From Bacillota bacterium (lineage in GTDB: Bacteria > Bacillota > Bacilli > Paenibacillales > Paenibacillaceae): DNA of 23,676 bases. The translations under genes were made by a program, and so were the position numbers. Below, piece after piece: positions 6,663 through 14,470 of this stretch; the first letter of the stretch is position 1; each line of letters starts with the position of its first letter. Below the pieces are notes generated by a model, which was not told where the DNA came from, searched no databases, and worked only from the letters and a program-made list of their open reading frames with translations. Where the stretch lies: the NCBI GenBank assembly GCA_023433615.1, contig JAEZCJ010000059.1, positions 1 to 23,676 on the forward strand. The letters run 5' to 3'.

Positions 6663-8240
6663 ATGTGGCGAGCGGTTATCGTAGACGACGAGCCGGTTAT
6701 ACGGATGGGGATCAAGGCTTCGCTGGATTGGGCCGGCGAAGGCATCGAGATTGCCGGGGAATACGCGAACGGCGCCGAAGCGCTGGAGCAGCTGCACCGG
6801 AGCGCGGTCGATATTCTCATTACCGACATCAAGATGCCGATCATGGACGGCCTCGAGCTCACGCGCAAGGCGCTTGAGGCAAGCCCGCTTTTGAAGGTCG
6901 TGCTGATCAGCAGCCACAGCGACTTCGAATACGTCAGGGAAGGGTTGAAGCTCGGCGTAGTCGACTATGTGCTTAAGCACACGCTGGAACCGGAAGAGCT
7001 GCTGCTCGTCATCCGCAAGTGCAAGGAACTGCTGCAAGAGGACCGAACGGAGCAGCATCGCAGACGAGGACTTTCGCCAGATGCGCGCGAGCATGAGCGC
7101 AAGCGCTATGAGCAAGAGCTGAAACGTCATCTCGTGCAGCAGACGGAACGCATGGCTCCCGGCGATTATCCCGATTGGCTGGGCGATGGCTATATCGCCG
7201 CCAGCATGAGGCTGAATGGCGTTCGCGCCATGGAAGAGCAGCAGGGCTATCTCTACAAGGCCGTGCTGCTCGACCAGCTTGTCGGCAGTCTGTATCAGCA
7301 TTGGCCGCAAGCGATCGCGGCGCAGACGGGCGAGCATGAGCTGTTCTTCCTGCTGCCGTCGGACACGCCGAACCCATCCGACCGGGAGACGGATACCCTG
7401 TTGTATCGTCTACGGGAGTCGCTGGAGCAGCATTACGGCGTCAGCGTGACGATCGGCTGCGCGCGCGGCGCCGGCATCGACGCGATCCGCGAGCACCATA
7501 GGCGGAGCCGGGCCGCGCTGGAGCGCGGATTCTTCGAGGGCGCCGGCATCTACGCCGACGCGGGACAGCCGGCGTCCGATGGGGCCGGGCGCGATTCGGT
7601 CCGCGTGCCGGCAATCGAGCCCGGCATGGGAGCGGACCGGCTGCATGAACTGACAGCAGCCTGGCAAGCGCGCTACGAGGCAGGCGGCATTGCGCCCCAA
7701 GCGCTGAAGGAAGAGGCGAGCCGCGTGCTGTCGGTGCTGTTCAAGCACGAGGTTGATCCCGTCGTGCTGGTGGAGTCGTTCGACCGTCTGTTCAAGTCCG
7801 AATCGTTGGCCGAGTTATGCGGCATGCTGACCGAGCAGTTCTCGGAGCTGCGTAAAGCTCGGCTGGCAGCCTCCGACGCGCCTATTTCCCCTAATCCGAT
7901 TGCTCAGGCCGTCGACTACATTCACGCGCACTATCTGGATACGCTGACGCTGCAGCAGGTTGCGGACCGGGTGCACGTCAGCAAGAACTATCTATCCATC
8001 CTGTTCAAGAAGTCGACCGGTCATAACTTCATCGATTACGTCATTACGCTGCGCGTGCAGAAGGCTAGGGAGCTGCTATCCTTGACGGATCTGAAGGTCT
8101 ACGAGGTAGCGGAGCGGTCCGGCTTCCACGACGTGAAGTACTTCGGCAAGCTGTTCAAGAAGATGACCGGCTATTCGCCGCTCGAGTATCGCGATCAACG
8201 GCGCGACCTGAACAAGGACGGAACCGACAAGAGAGGGTGA
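6663..8240 (+). CDS. Response regulator, YesN type (REC plus AraC HTH)
   Basis: The transcription factor partner of the preceding kinase, 525 residues. The receiver domain (about 1-120) shows the acidic pair in VDDEP, phospho-acceptor Asp55 in LITDIKMP, Ser/Ser near 83-84 and Lys105 in DYVLKH. A poorly conserved 290-residue linker region follows, as usual for YesN proteins. The C-terminal AraC-type double helix-turn-helix (about 415-515) contains LTLQQVADRVHVSKNYLSILFKK and KVYEVAERSGFHDVKYFGKLFKK. It likely activates the transporter operon by binding the direct repeats at 1414-1480. Its stop overlaps the region of the next start, so it is co-translated with the second binding protein. Confidence 0.93.
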   Translation: MWRAVIVDDEPVIRMGIKASLDWAGEGIEIAGEYANGAEALEQLHRSAVDILITDIKMPIMDGLELTRKALEASPLLKVVLISSHSDFEYVREGLKLGVVDYVLKHTLEPEELLLVIRKCKELLQEDRTEQHRRRGLSPDAREHERKRYEQELKRHLVQQTERMAPGDYPDWLGDGYIAASMRLNGVRAMEEQQGYLYKAVLLDQLVGSLYQHWPQAIAAQTGEHELFFLLPSDTPNPSDRETDTLLYRLRESLEQHYGVSVTIGCARGAGIDAIREHHRRSRAALERGFFEGAGIYADAGQPASDGAGRDSVRVPAIEPGMGADRLHELTAAWQARYEAGGIAPQALKEEASRVLSVLFKHEVDPVVLVESFDRLFKSESLAELCGMLTEQFSELRKARLAASDAPISPNPIAQAVDYIHAHYLDTLTLQQVADRVHVSKNYLSILFKKSTGHNFIDYVITLRVQKARELLSLTDLKVYEVAERSGFHDVKYFGKLFKKMTGYSPLEYRDQRRDLNKDGTDKRG

Positions 8241-8245
8241 CGCAT

Positions 8246-9529
8246 GTGAGACGAATCGCCGGCATCATGGCCGGATTGCTGCTGGCGCTTCTGGCGACAG
8301 GCTGCATGTCCGGCTCCTTCATCGAGAACGAGGATCAGGTGGCGCGGCTCGGGGACGAAGCCCGCAAGAAGGTCGTGATCTGGCATACGTACAGCGACGA
8401 GGAGACCAATGTGTTCGAGAACGAGGTCATTCCCCGCTTCGAAGCCGAATACCCCGATATCCAGATCGAGTCGATTCGGCAGACGCTTAACCAGGAATTC
8501 TTGTCCGCGCTGACGGCACGCGCTGCCGCGGGCAAGACGCCGGACGTCATTCGGATGGAATACTTCTGGGTGCCGCTGTTCGCGCAGCGGAATCTGCTGC
8601 AGCCGTTGGACGGGATGCAGGATTTTGCGCATATTTCGTCGCAGCTGCGCGGTCCGATGCTGGAATCGAACCGGTACGACGAGCATGTGTACGGGCTTCC
8701 GCTGAACATCACGACCAAGGCTGCGATCTACAATCGAGCCCTGCTCGACGAGGCGGGCGTGACCGCGCCGCCGTCATCGATCGGCGAAGTCATCGCGCTG
8801 GCGCAGCAGGGCGGCTATGTCATCGGCATGTCCGGCATTGAATTCTGGAACAGCTTCCCCTACTTCGTCGGGCTAGGCGGCCAATTGACGGACGAGAGCT
8901 TCACGCGGACGGACGGTTATCTGAACGGCGATGCGAGCGTCGCGGCCGTGACCGCGCTCCTGAACCTGTACCGGGAAGGAATCATCAATCCGGAGATGAT
9001 CAGCAAGAATGCGGATATGTGGACCGACATCTATTCCTCGCGCGAGCTGCTCATGATCGATGAGGGACCGTGGTATTACAGCATCCTCATGAACACGGAC
9101 GAAGTCGACGTCGATCTGCTGGAGGCGACATGGCCGGCGCCGTTCCCGTCCGACGGCGGCTACGGCTCGATCATCGGCGGCGAGAGTCTCGTGATGACGA
9201 AGGGCGCGAGACATAAGCCGGAGGCGTGGACGTTCATGAGCTGGCTGACGCGCAAGGATGTGCAGCTCACGCTGTCCACGGCGGGGCTGATCCCGGTCAA
9301 TATGGAGGCTGCCCGCGCGGAAGAACTGACGGATAATCCGGCCAAGCGTTACCTGGAGCCGTATATGGCGGGCATGCAGCAGGCGTTCTACCGGCCGGCC
9401 ATCCCGCAGTGGAATGAAGTAGAGGTCATCTACAATGAGGCGATGGAGAATATTTTCATCCGCGGGATGGACGTGGCAACGGCGTTGAATGAAGCTTCGG
9501 CCGCGATCGATGAGCTGATTCGGGACTGA
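8246..9529 (+). CDS. Second sugar-binding lipoprotein, paralogue of the first
   Basis: A family 1 extracellular solute-binding protein of 427 residues with a lipoprotein signal ending LLATGC (Cys20 from this start). It is plainly related to the protein at 1565-2875: KVVIWHTYSDEE versus TLEYWHTYSDAE, MIDEGPWYYSIL versus MIDDGPWFYSIL, AGLIPVN versus LGLIPTN, and AIPQWNEVEVIYN versus PIPQWGELEGIFN. GTG at 8246 is preferred to GTG at 8237 because GAGAGGG (8231-8237) sits 8 nt before it. It comes directly after the kinase and regulator with no further permease. It could be an alternative receptor for the same permeases or a periplasm-side co-sensor for the kinase. It lacks the Gly/Ser tether of its paralogue. 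Confidence 0.92.
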   Translation: MRRIAGIMAGLLLALLATGCMSGSFIENEDQVARLGDEARKKVVIWHTYSDEETNVFENEVIPRFEAEYPDIQIESIRQTLNQEFLSALTARAAAGKTPDVIRMEYFWVPLFAQRNLLQPLDGMQDFAHISSQLRGPMLESNRYDEHVYGLPLNITTKAAIYNRALLDEAGVTAPPSSIGEVIALAQQGGYVIGMSGIEFWNSFPYFVGLGGQLTDESFTRTDGYLNGDASVAAVTALLNLYREGIINPEMISKNADMWTDIYSSRELLMIDEGPWYYSILMNTDEVDVDLLEATWPAPFPSDGGYGSIIGGESLVMTKGARHKPEAWTFMSWLTRKDVQLTLSTAGLIPVNMEAARAEELTDNPAKRYLEPYMAGMQQAFYRPAIPQWNEVEVIYNEAMENIFIRGMDVATALNEASAAIDELIRD

Positions 9530-9542
9530 TCAGCTTCAGGCA

Positions 9543-10457
9543 CTAGGCTAACCGCATGCCCCGGCGATCCAGCTTCAGCCTCAGCCACTCTTCCCAGTCG
9601 GCGCGTTCACCCAGGCAGACATAGGGCGACAGCGGTCCGGTGTAGCCGCTGAATCCTTGTCCGCCCATTACTGGCGTAAGGGCCGGGAATTGACGCAGCA
9701 TCTGCTCGATCCAACGCTCAAGCGCCGGAATGCGCGACGCATCGTTAACGGATACCGCGACTGCGTGTATATGGCTCTCGGCAATCAGGTCTGCTATGCC
9801 TTCATATGGCGTATTCGGCCCCAAGTACACGATATCGATCCCGCGCTTGCGCAGGAACAACCCGAACAGCATGAGCCCGAGTTGGTGAAGCTCGCCCTCG
9901 GGGCAGAAGCAGAGCACCTTCGGGAGCGATTCCCTGACAGGCAGAATCCGCAGGAAAGCGTGGAAGCGGAGCAGCATGAACTCCGATGCGTAATGCTCCT
10001 GCGCGACCGTTATGCGGCCGGCTTCCCATTCGCCGCCGACGTGGATCATGACAGGTGACAGCACGCGATGGAACGCTTCCTCGAACTCGAAGAGCGCGAA
10101 GATCATATCGACGGTTTCATGCGCTTCGGCCGTCTGGAATCGAATCAATCGATTGTACAGCATATCGATCCATTCCCCGTATTGCTCGCCCCCCGGCTCC
10201 TGATGTCCCGCTCGTTGCTGTGCGGCGCCAGCCGTGAGGTCTTGACGTTGGAGAAGCCGTACGGCTTCGCTAATCTTCATGTTATGGTTCTGCGTCTGTT
10301 CCTTAAGCCATTGAAGCGTTCGTATATCCTCTTCGCTGTATAAACGGTGTCCGCCTATGCTCCGGTCCGGCGCAATGATTCGATAGCGTGTTTCCCAGGC
10401 CCGGATCGTGACGGCCGGAATTCCGAGCAGCTCGGATACCTTCTTCATGCTATACAT
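9543..10457 (-). CDS. MerR-type regulator with cobalamin-binding domain (CarH/LitR class)
   Basis: A DNA-binding repressor of the B12-dependent, often light-sensing class, 304 residues. An N-terminal MerR winged helix (residues 4-70, TIRAWETRYRII and GGHRLYSEEDI) is followed by a helical cap with the W-x9-EH motif (Trp144, Glu154, His155) and a Rossmann B12-binding fold with ExHxxG (Glu189, His191, Gly194). His191 should be the lower cobalt ligand. The residue after Trp144 is Glu145. From memory, Thermus CarH has His132 there, the second ligand of its photoproduct. The gene faces the sugar operon tail to tail (13 nt between stops), with no evident terminator. Tandem repeats over its own promoter suggest autoregulation. 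An intracellular B12 or redox sensor is the alternative to a photoreceptor. Confidence 0.85.
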   Translation of the reverse strand: MYSMKKVSELLGIPAVTIRAWETRYRIIAPDRSIGGHRLYSEEDIRTLQWLKEQTQNHNMKISEAVRLLQRQDLTAGAAQQRAGHQEPGGEQYGEWIDMLYNRLIRFQTAEAHETVDMIFALFEFEEAFHRVLSPVMIHVGGEWEAGRITVAQEHYASEFMLLRFHAFLRILPVRESLPKVLCFCPEGELHQLGLMLFGLFLRKRGIDIVYLGPNTPYEGIADLIAESHIHAVAVSVNDASRIPALERWIEQMLRQFPALTPVMGGQGFSGYTGPLSPYVCLGERADWEEWLRLKLDRRGMRLA

Positions 10458-10483
10458 GTCGTTGTTGTCGCCCCCTTGTACTC

Positions 10484-10513
10484 ATTATACAGAGTCTATA
10501 CAGCGATAGGGAA
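10484..10513 (-). promoter_or_regulatory. Promoter of the B12-type regulator with tandem 11-bp repeats
   Basis: On the minus strand TATAAT (10489 to 10484) is a perfect -10, 26 nt before the start codon. The -35 is weak (TTCCCT, 18-bp spacer). CTGTATA occurs twice exactly 11 bp apart (10486-10492 and 10497-10503), over the -10 and spacer. CarH is known to bind 11-bp tandem direct repeats, so self-repression is plausible. The rest of 10514-10596 is AT-rich with further TATAG/CTATA palindromes (for example 10580-10592) and no gene. Confidence 0.5.
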
Positions 10514-10596
10514 TATACGAAATTGTAAATGTTTCCGATTCACATTGTATAGCTAATATATAGTATTATCGCATCAATATATAGTCGCTATACCTA

Positions 10597-11145
10597 TCAA
10601 GTCAAGTGTTCCGGTTTCATTGCTAGATTCTCCAGTTCCAGCAGACTTGCCTTCATCGCCAACCCGCCCCGATAGCCGGTAAGCATTCCGTTCTTGCCGA
10701 CGACGCGGTGGCAGGGAATCGCGATCAGCACGGGATTCGCGCCGATCGCTGCGCCTACGGCCCGGACGGCAGTCGGCATGCCTAGCGAGCTCGCAATATC
10801 CGAGTAGGAAGCCGTAGCGCCGTAAGGGATTGCAGATAGCGCTTGCCAGACAGCCAGTTGGAACGGCGTGCCGCGCAGATCGAGCGCGGCGGCAGACGTA
10901 TCGCGTCGTCTGCCCGCTAAGTATGCGGTAAGTTCCTTCACATAGCGAGCCATCCCGCGGTCATCGCGGACAAGCTCGTATCCCGGCATCCGGCGCGCTG
11001 CCCAAGCGGCGACATCCTCCATCGGCCGATTCGGAGAGCCTACGTAGCACAGCCCCTTGTCCGTAGCGGCGGCGATGAGCCGCCAATCTTCGTGATGGAC
11101 GAGCGTCCAATACAATTGATCTTGCGATTGCGAACTGCGATTCAT
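10597..11145 (-). CDS. ogt: Methylated-DNA-protein-cysteine methyltransferase
   Basis: A suicide DNA repair enzyme that moves the alkyl group from O6-alkylguanine (and O4-alkylthymine) to its own cysteine. The 182-residue protein has the full signature: IPCHRV with acceptor Cys145, the Arg finger in TAVRAVG (Arg128), IPYGATASYSDIA before it, and GYRGGLAMKASLL after it. The N-terminal half is the usual divergent ribonuclease-like domain. ATG at 11145 follows GGAGGTG by 8 nt. It is divergent from alkA, so the two alkylation repair genes share one control region. It has no Ada-type regulatory domain. Confidence 0.94.
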   Translation of the reverse strand: MNRSSQSQDQLYWTLVHHEDWRLIAAATDKGLCYVGSPNRPMEDVAAWAARRMPGYELVRDDRGMARYVKELTAYLAGRRRDTSAAALDLRGTPFQLAVWQALSAIPYGATASYSDIASSLGMPTAVRAVGAAIGANPVLIAIPCHRVVGKNGMLTGYRGGLAMKASLLELENLAMKPEHLT

Positions 11146-11168
11146 GTGTCCAGCACCTCCATGCCGTC

Positions 11169-11188
11169 ATTATAACCTCGTCCCGAGG
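11169..11188 (-). promoter_or_regulatory. ogt promoter -10 with adjacent palindrome
   Basis: Minus-strand TATAAT (11174 to 11169) lies 23 nt before the ogt start. Immediately upstream, inside the spacer, CCTCG-TCC-CGAGG (11176-11188) is a perfect 5-bp inverted repeat, a possible operator. The -35 is not convincing. Confidence 0.4.
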
Positions 11189-11222
11189 CTGTTGTACCCT
11201 TATTCAAATAGATGAGCAAGAT

Positions 11223-11264
11223 AACGAAATTCGTTGCCGGGGCCGGATATGGTACAACTAGAAT
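11223..11264 (+). promoter_or_regulatory. Candidate alkA promoter with a 13-bp palindrome
   Basis: AACGAA-A-TTCGTT (11223-11235) is a perfect palindrome overlapping TTGCCG (11234-11239). TAGAAT (11259-11264) follows after a 19-bp spacer. A 19-bp spacer is long for sigma-A and is the spacing of promoters activated by MerR-family proteins. Its place downstream of ATG 11212 supports the later alkA start at 11302. Confidence 0.35.
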
Positions 11265-11301
11265 GATGAAATTACGGGATGGATCGAGGAGGAGAGACGG
11301 G

Positions 11302-12237
11302 ATGGCTCATGGACAAGTTCAGGTAGCTGCAGATGATGGGACAGTCATGAAGCTGCCGGCGCCGAGCGGATTCCGCTTCGAGGTGAATGCGGCCATGCTG
11401 GCGAGCGCGGATAAAGACTGTATGTACCGGGTTCAGGACGGCATGCTCTATAAGGCGATCCCGGTGGGGCCGGACGCCTATGCGGTCGAGATCAGCCCGG
11501 ACAAGGACGGACGACATGTCTGCATTCGTTCCTTAGGTGGCGCTGCGATAGTAGAAGCCGGCGCTCGTGCAGAGATCGCGCAATATGTCTGGGAATGGCT
11601 CGATCTGGATACGGACCTGGAGCCGTTCTATGCCATTGCGAGCGCCGACCCGCTGCTGCGGGAACCGGCCGAGCGATTCTACGGCTTGCGCAACATCGGC
11701 ATTCCCGATCTGTTCGAGGCGATCAGTTGGGGCATTCTCGGCCAGCAGATCAATCTGACCTACGCCTATACGCTGAAGCGGCGTCTCGTCGAGCTGTTCG
11801 GCGGCAGCATCGCATGCGAGGGAGAGACCTACTACACGTACCCGACGGCTCGGACGATCGCGGGACTGACGCCCGACGGTCTGGGCATGCTGCGGATGTC
11901 CGTCAAGAAATGCGAGTATCTGGTCGGCGCGGCAGCGTTGATCGCCGAAGGCAGGCTGACCAAGGAGCTGCTGCAGGAGGCTGGCGGACTTAAGGAAGCG
12001 GAACGGATGCTTACGGCGATCCGGGGCATCGGTCCATGGACGGCCAACTACGTGCTGATGCGCTGTCTCAGGATGCCGTCGGCTTTTCCGATCGATGACG
12101 TAGGGCTGCATAACGCGATTCGTTTCGCGACCGGCTCGGCTCAGAAGCCCGCGAAGGCGGATATTCTGAAGCTGTCGGCCGGCTGGAAGGGCTGGGAGTC
12201 CTACGCCACGATCTACTTGTGGAGACTGCTGTACTAA
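11302..12237 (+). CDS. alkA: DNA-3-methyladenine glycosylase II
   Basis: A base-excision enzyme that removes 3-methyladenine and related alkylated bases. The 311-residue protein has an AlkA N-terminal domain (about 20-105) and an HhH-GPD domain. The helix-hairpin-helix is AIRGIGPWTANYVLMRCL (about 239-256), followed by SAFPIDDVGLHNAI, where Asp266 fits the catalytic aspartate. Substrate-pocket helix FEAISWGILGQQINL is typical. I chose ATG at 11302 because GAGGAGG stands 9 nt before it. The longer frame from 11212 lacks a ribosome site and would include the promoter. It is divergent from ogt. The two genes repair complementary lesions from the same methylating agents. Confidence 0.92.
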   Translation: MAHGQVQVAADDGTVMKLPAPSGFRFEVNAAMLASADKDCMYRVQDGMLYKAIPVGPDAYAVEISPDKDGRHVCIRSLGGAAIVEAGARAEIAQYVWEWLDLDTDLEPFYAIASADPLLREPAERFYGLRNIGIPDLFEAISWGILGQQINLTYAYTLKRRLVELFGGSIACEGETYYTYPTARTIAGLTPDGLGMLRMSVKKCEYLVGAAALIAEGRLTKELLQEAGGLKEAERMLTAIRGIGPWTANYVLMRCLRMPSAFPIDDVGLHNAIRFATGSAQKPAKADILKLSAGWKGWESYATIYLWRLLY

Positions 12238-12271
12238 GTTTCGCCGACGATGCCCACAATAATTCGAGTAG

Positions 12272-12295
12272 AGCCGGCTGCAACTGCAGTCGGCT
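12272..12295 (+). terminator. Hairpin after alkA
   Basis: AGCCGGCTGC and GCAGTCGGCT pair over 10 bp (one G-T wobble) around AACT, 35 nt past the alkA stop. No T-run follows, so termination strength is uncertain. Confidence 0.45.
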
Positions 12296-12324
12296 GCTGT
12301 CGATTGGCTATATTACCATAACTG

Positions 12325-12377
12325 ATAGGTCTTATAAGAACCTATTCGTTGACCCCTGCGGCAGGCTGTGATAGCTT
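12325..12377 (+). promoter_or_regulatory. Candidate cysJ promoter with upstream palindrome
   Basis: TTGACC (12349-12354), a 17-bp spacer and TAGCTT (12372-12377) form a promoter with a good -35 and weak -10. Just upstream is a near-perfect palindrome, ATAGGT-CTTATAAG-A-ACCTAT (12325-12345), placed where a LysR-type activator such as CysL would sit. Activation of cysJI by CysL is known in B. subtilis. Its use here is inferred. Confidence 0.4.
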
Positions 12378-12409
12378 GAGGAGAGATGAATTTCGTGTCC
12401 TTAAAGGAT

Positions 12410-12581
12410 GTTCAAAAAGCCCGCTTGTGATCACGAGGTATGACGAGGAAGCTTATTCGACATCGAATCTTGAACGCTAGCGAAATTATAGCGTATGCTT
12501 CCTGCGTTTCCTACGGAAACGCTTAGAGCAATTTCTACTATCGTCCAACATTCTTGGTGCTAACAACCGGTCTTTTTGAAC
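12410..12581 (+). repeat. Palindromic MITE-like element, copy 1 (5' leader of cysJ)
   Basis: The ends are perfect 10-bp inverted repeats GTTCAAAAAG (12410-12419) and CTTTTTGAAC (12572-12581), with imperfect pairing running inward (CCCGCTTGT against ACAACCGG). The centre is a perfect hairpin, GCGTTTCC-TAC-GGAAACGC (12504-12522). The element is clearly homologous to 14471-14618 in the opposite orientation, for example sharing TCGAATCTTGAACGCT (12463-12478). No target duplication is evident and there is no credible coding frame. Confidence 0.75.
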
Positions 12582-12639
12582 TTGATCTTTACTTAGACAG
12601 GAAATGACTATATTTGCATAATACGCGAGGTGGATATTG

Positions 12640-14460
12640 TTGGAACTCCAAGTAACGAACAGTCCGTTTAACCAGGAGCAGGTCGAGCTGCTGAATCGTC
12701 TCCTGCCATCCCTGACGGATGCGCAGCGGATCTGGTTGAGCGGGTATATCTCGGCTCTGCAAGGAGCCGGAGCAGCTGTCGGTGCAGCGGTGCCTGCAGT
12801 TGTCGCAGCTGCGGCGCCTGCCGCACCGGTCTCCAAGGACGTAACCGTGCTCTTCGGTTCGCAGACGGGCAACAGTCACAACTTAGCCAAGAAGATGACG
12901 AAGAAGCTTGAGGAGCAAGGCTTCCAAGTGACGCTGTCCTCGATGGGCGACTTCAAGCCGACGGCGCTGAAGAAGATCCAGAACCTGCTCATCGTCGTCA
13001 GTACGCATGGCGAAGGCGAGCCGCCGGACAACGCGATTCCGTTCTATGAATTCATCTACAGCAAGCGCGCGCCGCAGCTGGAGGACCTGAAGTACTCCGT
13101 GCTGGCGCTCGGCGATACTTCCTACGAATTCTTCTGCCAGACGGGCAAGGATTTCGACAAGCGCTTCGAAGAGCTGGGCGGCGTAAGGCTGACGCAGCGC
13201 GTCGATTGCGACGTGGACTTCGACGAGCCTGCGTCGGAATGGATGAACAGCGTGCTGGGCGCGCTCAGCGCAGCATCGGCGCTGCCTGCCGCAAGCGGCG
13301 GTGCCGCAGCGGCGCCGGCAAGCCTGGCCGAGTCGGAATACTCGCGTTCTAACCCGTTCCATGCCGAGGTGCTCGAGAACCTGAACCTCAACGGCCGCGG
13401 ATCGGACCGCGAGACGCGCCATCTCGAGATTTCCCTCGAGGGTTCGAACCTGCAGTACGAACCGGGCGACGCGCTCGGCATCTACCCGGAGAACCACCCG
13501 CAGTTGGTCGAGGATCTGATCCAAGCGATGGGCTGGAACGGCGATGAGCCGGTCGAGGTCGGCAAGAACGGCGAACAGAAGTCGGTTCGCGAAGCGCTGC
13601 GTTACCACTTCGAGATCACGGTGCTCACGAAGCCGCTCTTGGAGCGTTTCGCAGAGTTGACGTCCAAGGACCTGCTCGGACTCGTGTCGCCTGGCCGCGA
13701 GCAAGAGCTCAAGGCATACATGAGCGAGCGCGACCTGCTCGACCTCGTGCAGGACTATAAATTGAAGGGAATCCCTGCAGCGGCGTTCACTGCCAACTTG
13801 CGGAAAATCCCGGCTCGTCTCTATTCGATCGCGAGCAGCTCCAAGGCTTACCCGGACGAAGTGCATGTCACGGTTCGTGCGGTACGCTATGAGGCGCAAG
13901 GCCGCAGTCGCTACGGCGTATGCTCGGTCCAACTCGCGGAGCGCGTGCAGGCGGGCGACAAGCTGCCGGTCTACATTCAGCATAACTCGAACTTCAAGCT
14001 GCCGGAGAGCCCGGACACGCCGATCATCATGATCGGACCAGGCACAGGCGTCGCGCCGTTCCGCGCTTTCCTCGGCGAGCGGCAGGAGGCGGGAGCCGAA
14101 GGCAAGTCGTGGCTGTTCTACGGCGACCAGCACTTCACGACCGACTTCCTCTATCAAACCGATTGGCAGCAGTGGCTGAAGGAAGGCGTTCTGACACGGA
14201 TGGACGTCGCCTTCTCCCGCGATACCGATAAGAAAGTCTACGTGCAGCACCGGATGCTGGAGAAGAGCAAGGAGCTCTACCAGTGGCTGCAGGACGGCGC
14301 CGCGGTCTATGTGTGCGGCGACGAGAAGAAGATGGCGCATGACGTCCATGCGGCGCTGATCGCGATTCTCGAACAAGAGGGCGGCCTCAGCACGGAAGAA
14401 GCAGCGGAATATCTGCTTCGCATGCAGCAGAACAAACGTTATCAGCGGGACGTTTATTAA
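12640..14460 (+). CDS. cysJ: Sulfite reductase [NADPH] flavoprotein, alpha subunit
   Basis: The electron-supplying subunit of assimilatory sulfite reductase: NADPH to FAD to FMN to the CysI haem. It has an N-terminal helix (FNQEQVELLNRLLPSLT), an Ala/Pro-rich linker, a flavodoxin domain (about 67-205, SQTGNS phosphate loop, STHGEGEPPDNA, LALGDTSYEFFC), a second Ala-rich hinge (about 210-228), and a FAD/connecting domain (RLYSIASS near 393). The NADPH domain has GPGTGVAPFRAFL near 466 and CGDEKKMAHDV, ending in the family's RYQRDVY. About 606 residues, normal for the family. I place the start at TTG 12640, 6 nt after AGGTGG; TTG 12637 is the alternative. It is flanked on both sides by the palindromic element. 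Confidence 0.95.
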   Translation: MELQVTNSPFNQEQVELLNRLLPSLTDAQRIWLSGYISALQGAGAAVGAAVPAVVAAAAPAAPVSKDVTVLFGSQTGNSHNLAKKMTKKLEEQGFQVTLSSMGDFKPTALKKIQNLLIVVSTHGEGEPPDNAIPFYEFIYSKRAPQLEDLKYSVLALGDTSYEFFCQTGKDFDKRFEELGGVRLTQRVDCDVDFDEPASEWMNSVLGALSAASALPAASGGAAAAPASLAESEYSRSNPFHAEVLENLNLNGRGSDRETRHLEISLEGSNLQYEPGDALGIYPENHPQLVEDLIQAMGWNGDEPVEVGKNGEQKSVREALRYHFEITVLTKPLLERFAELTSKDLLGLVSPGREQELKAYMSERDLLDLVQDYKLKGIPAAAFTANLRKIPARLYSIASSSKAYPDEVHVTVRAVRYEAQGRSRYGVCSVQLAERVQAGDKLPVYIQHNSNFKLPESPDTPIIMIGPGTGVAPFRAFLGERQEAGAEGKSWLFYGDQHFTTDFLYQTDWQQWLKEGVLTRMDVAFSRDTDKKVYVQHRMLEKSKELYQWLQDGAAVYVCGDEKKMAHDVHAALIAILEQEGGLSTEEAAEYLLRMQQNKRYQRDVY

Positions 14461-14470
14461 TAGCTTTATA

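Noticed and set aside
12386..12430. Short leader peptide frame (ATG to TGA, 14 residues) before cysJ
   Set aside because: The ribosome-site spacing is too short, it begins at the predicted transcription start, and the end of the frame lies in the repeat element.
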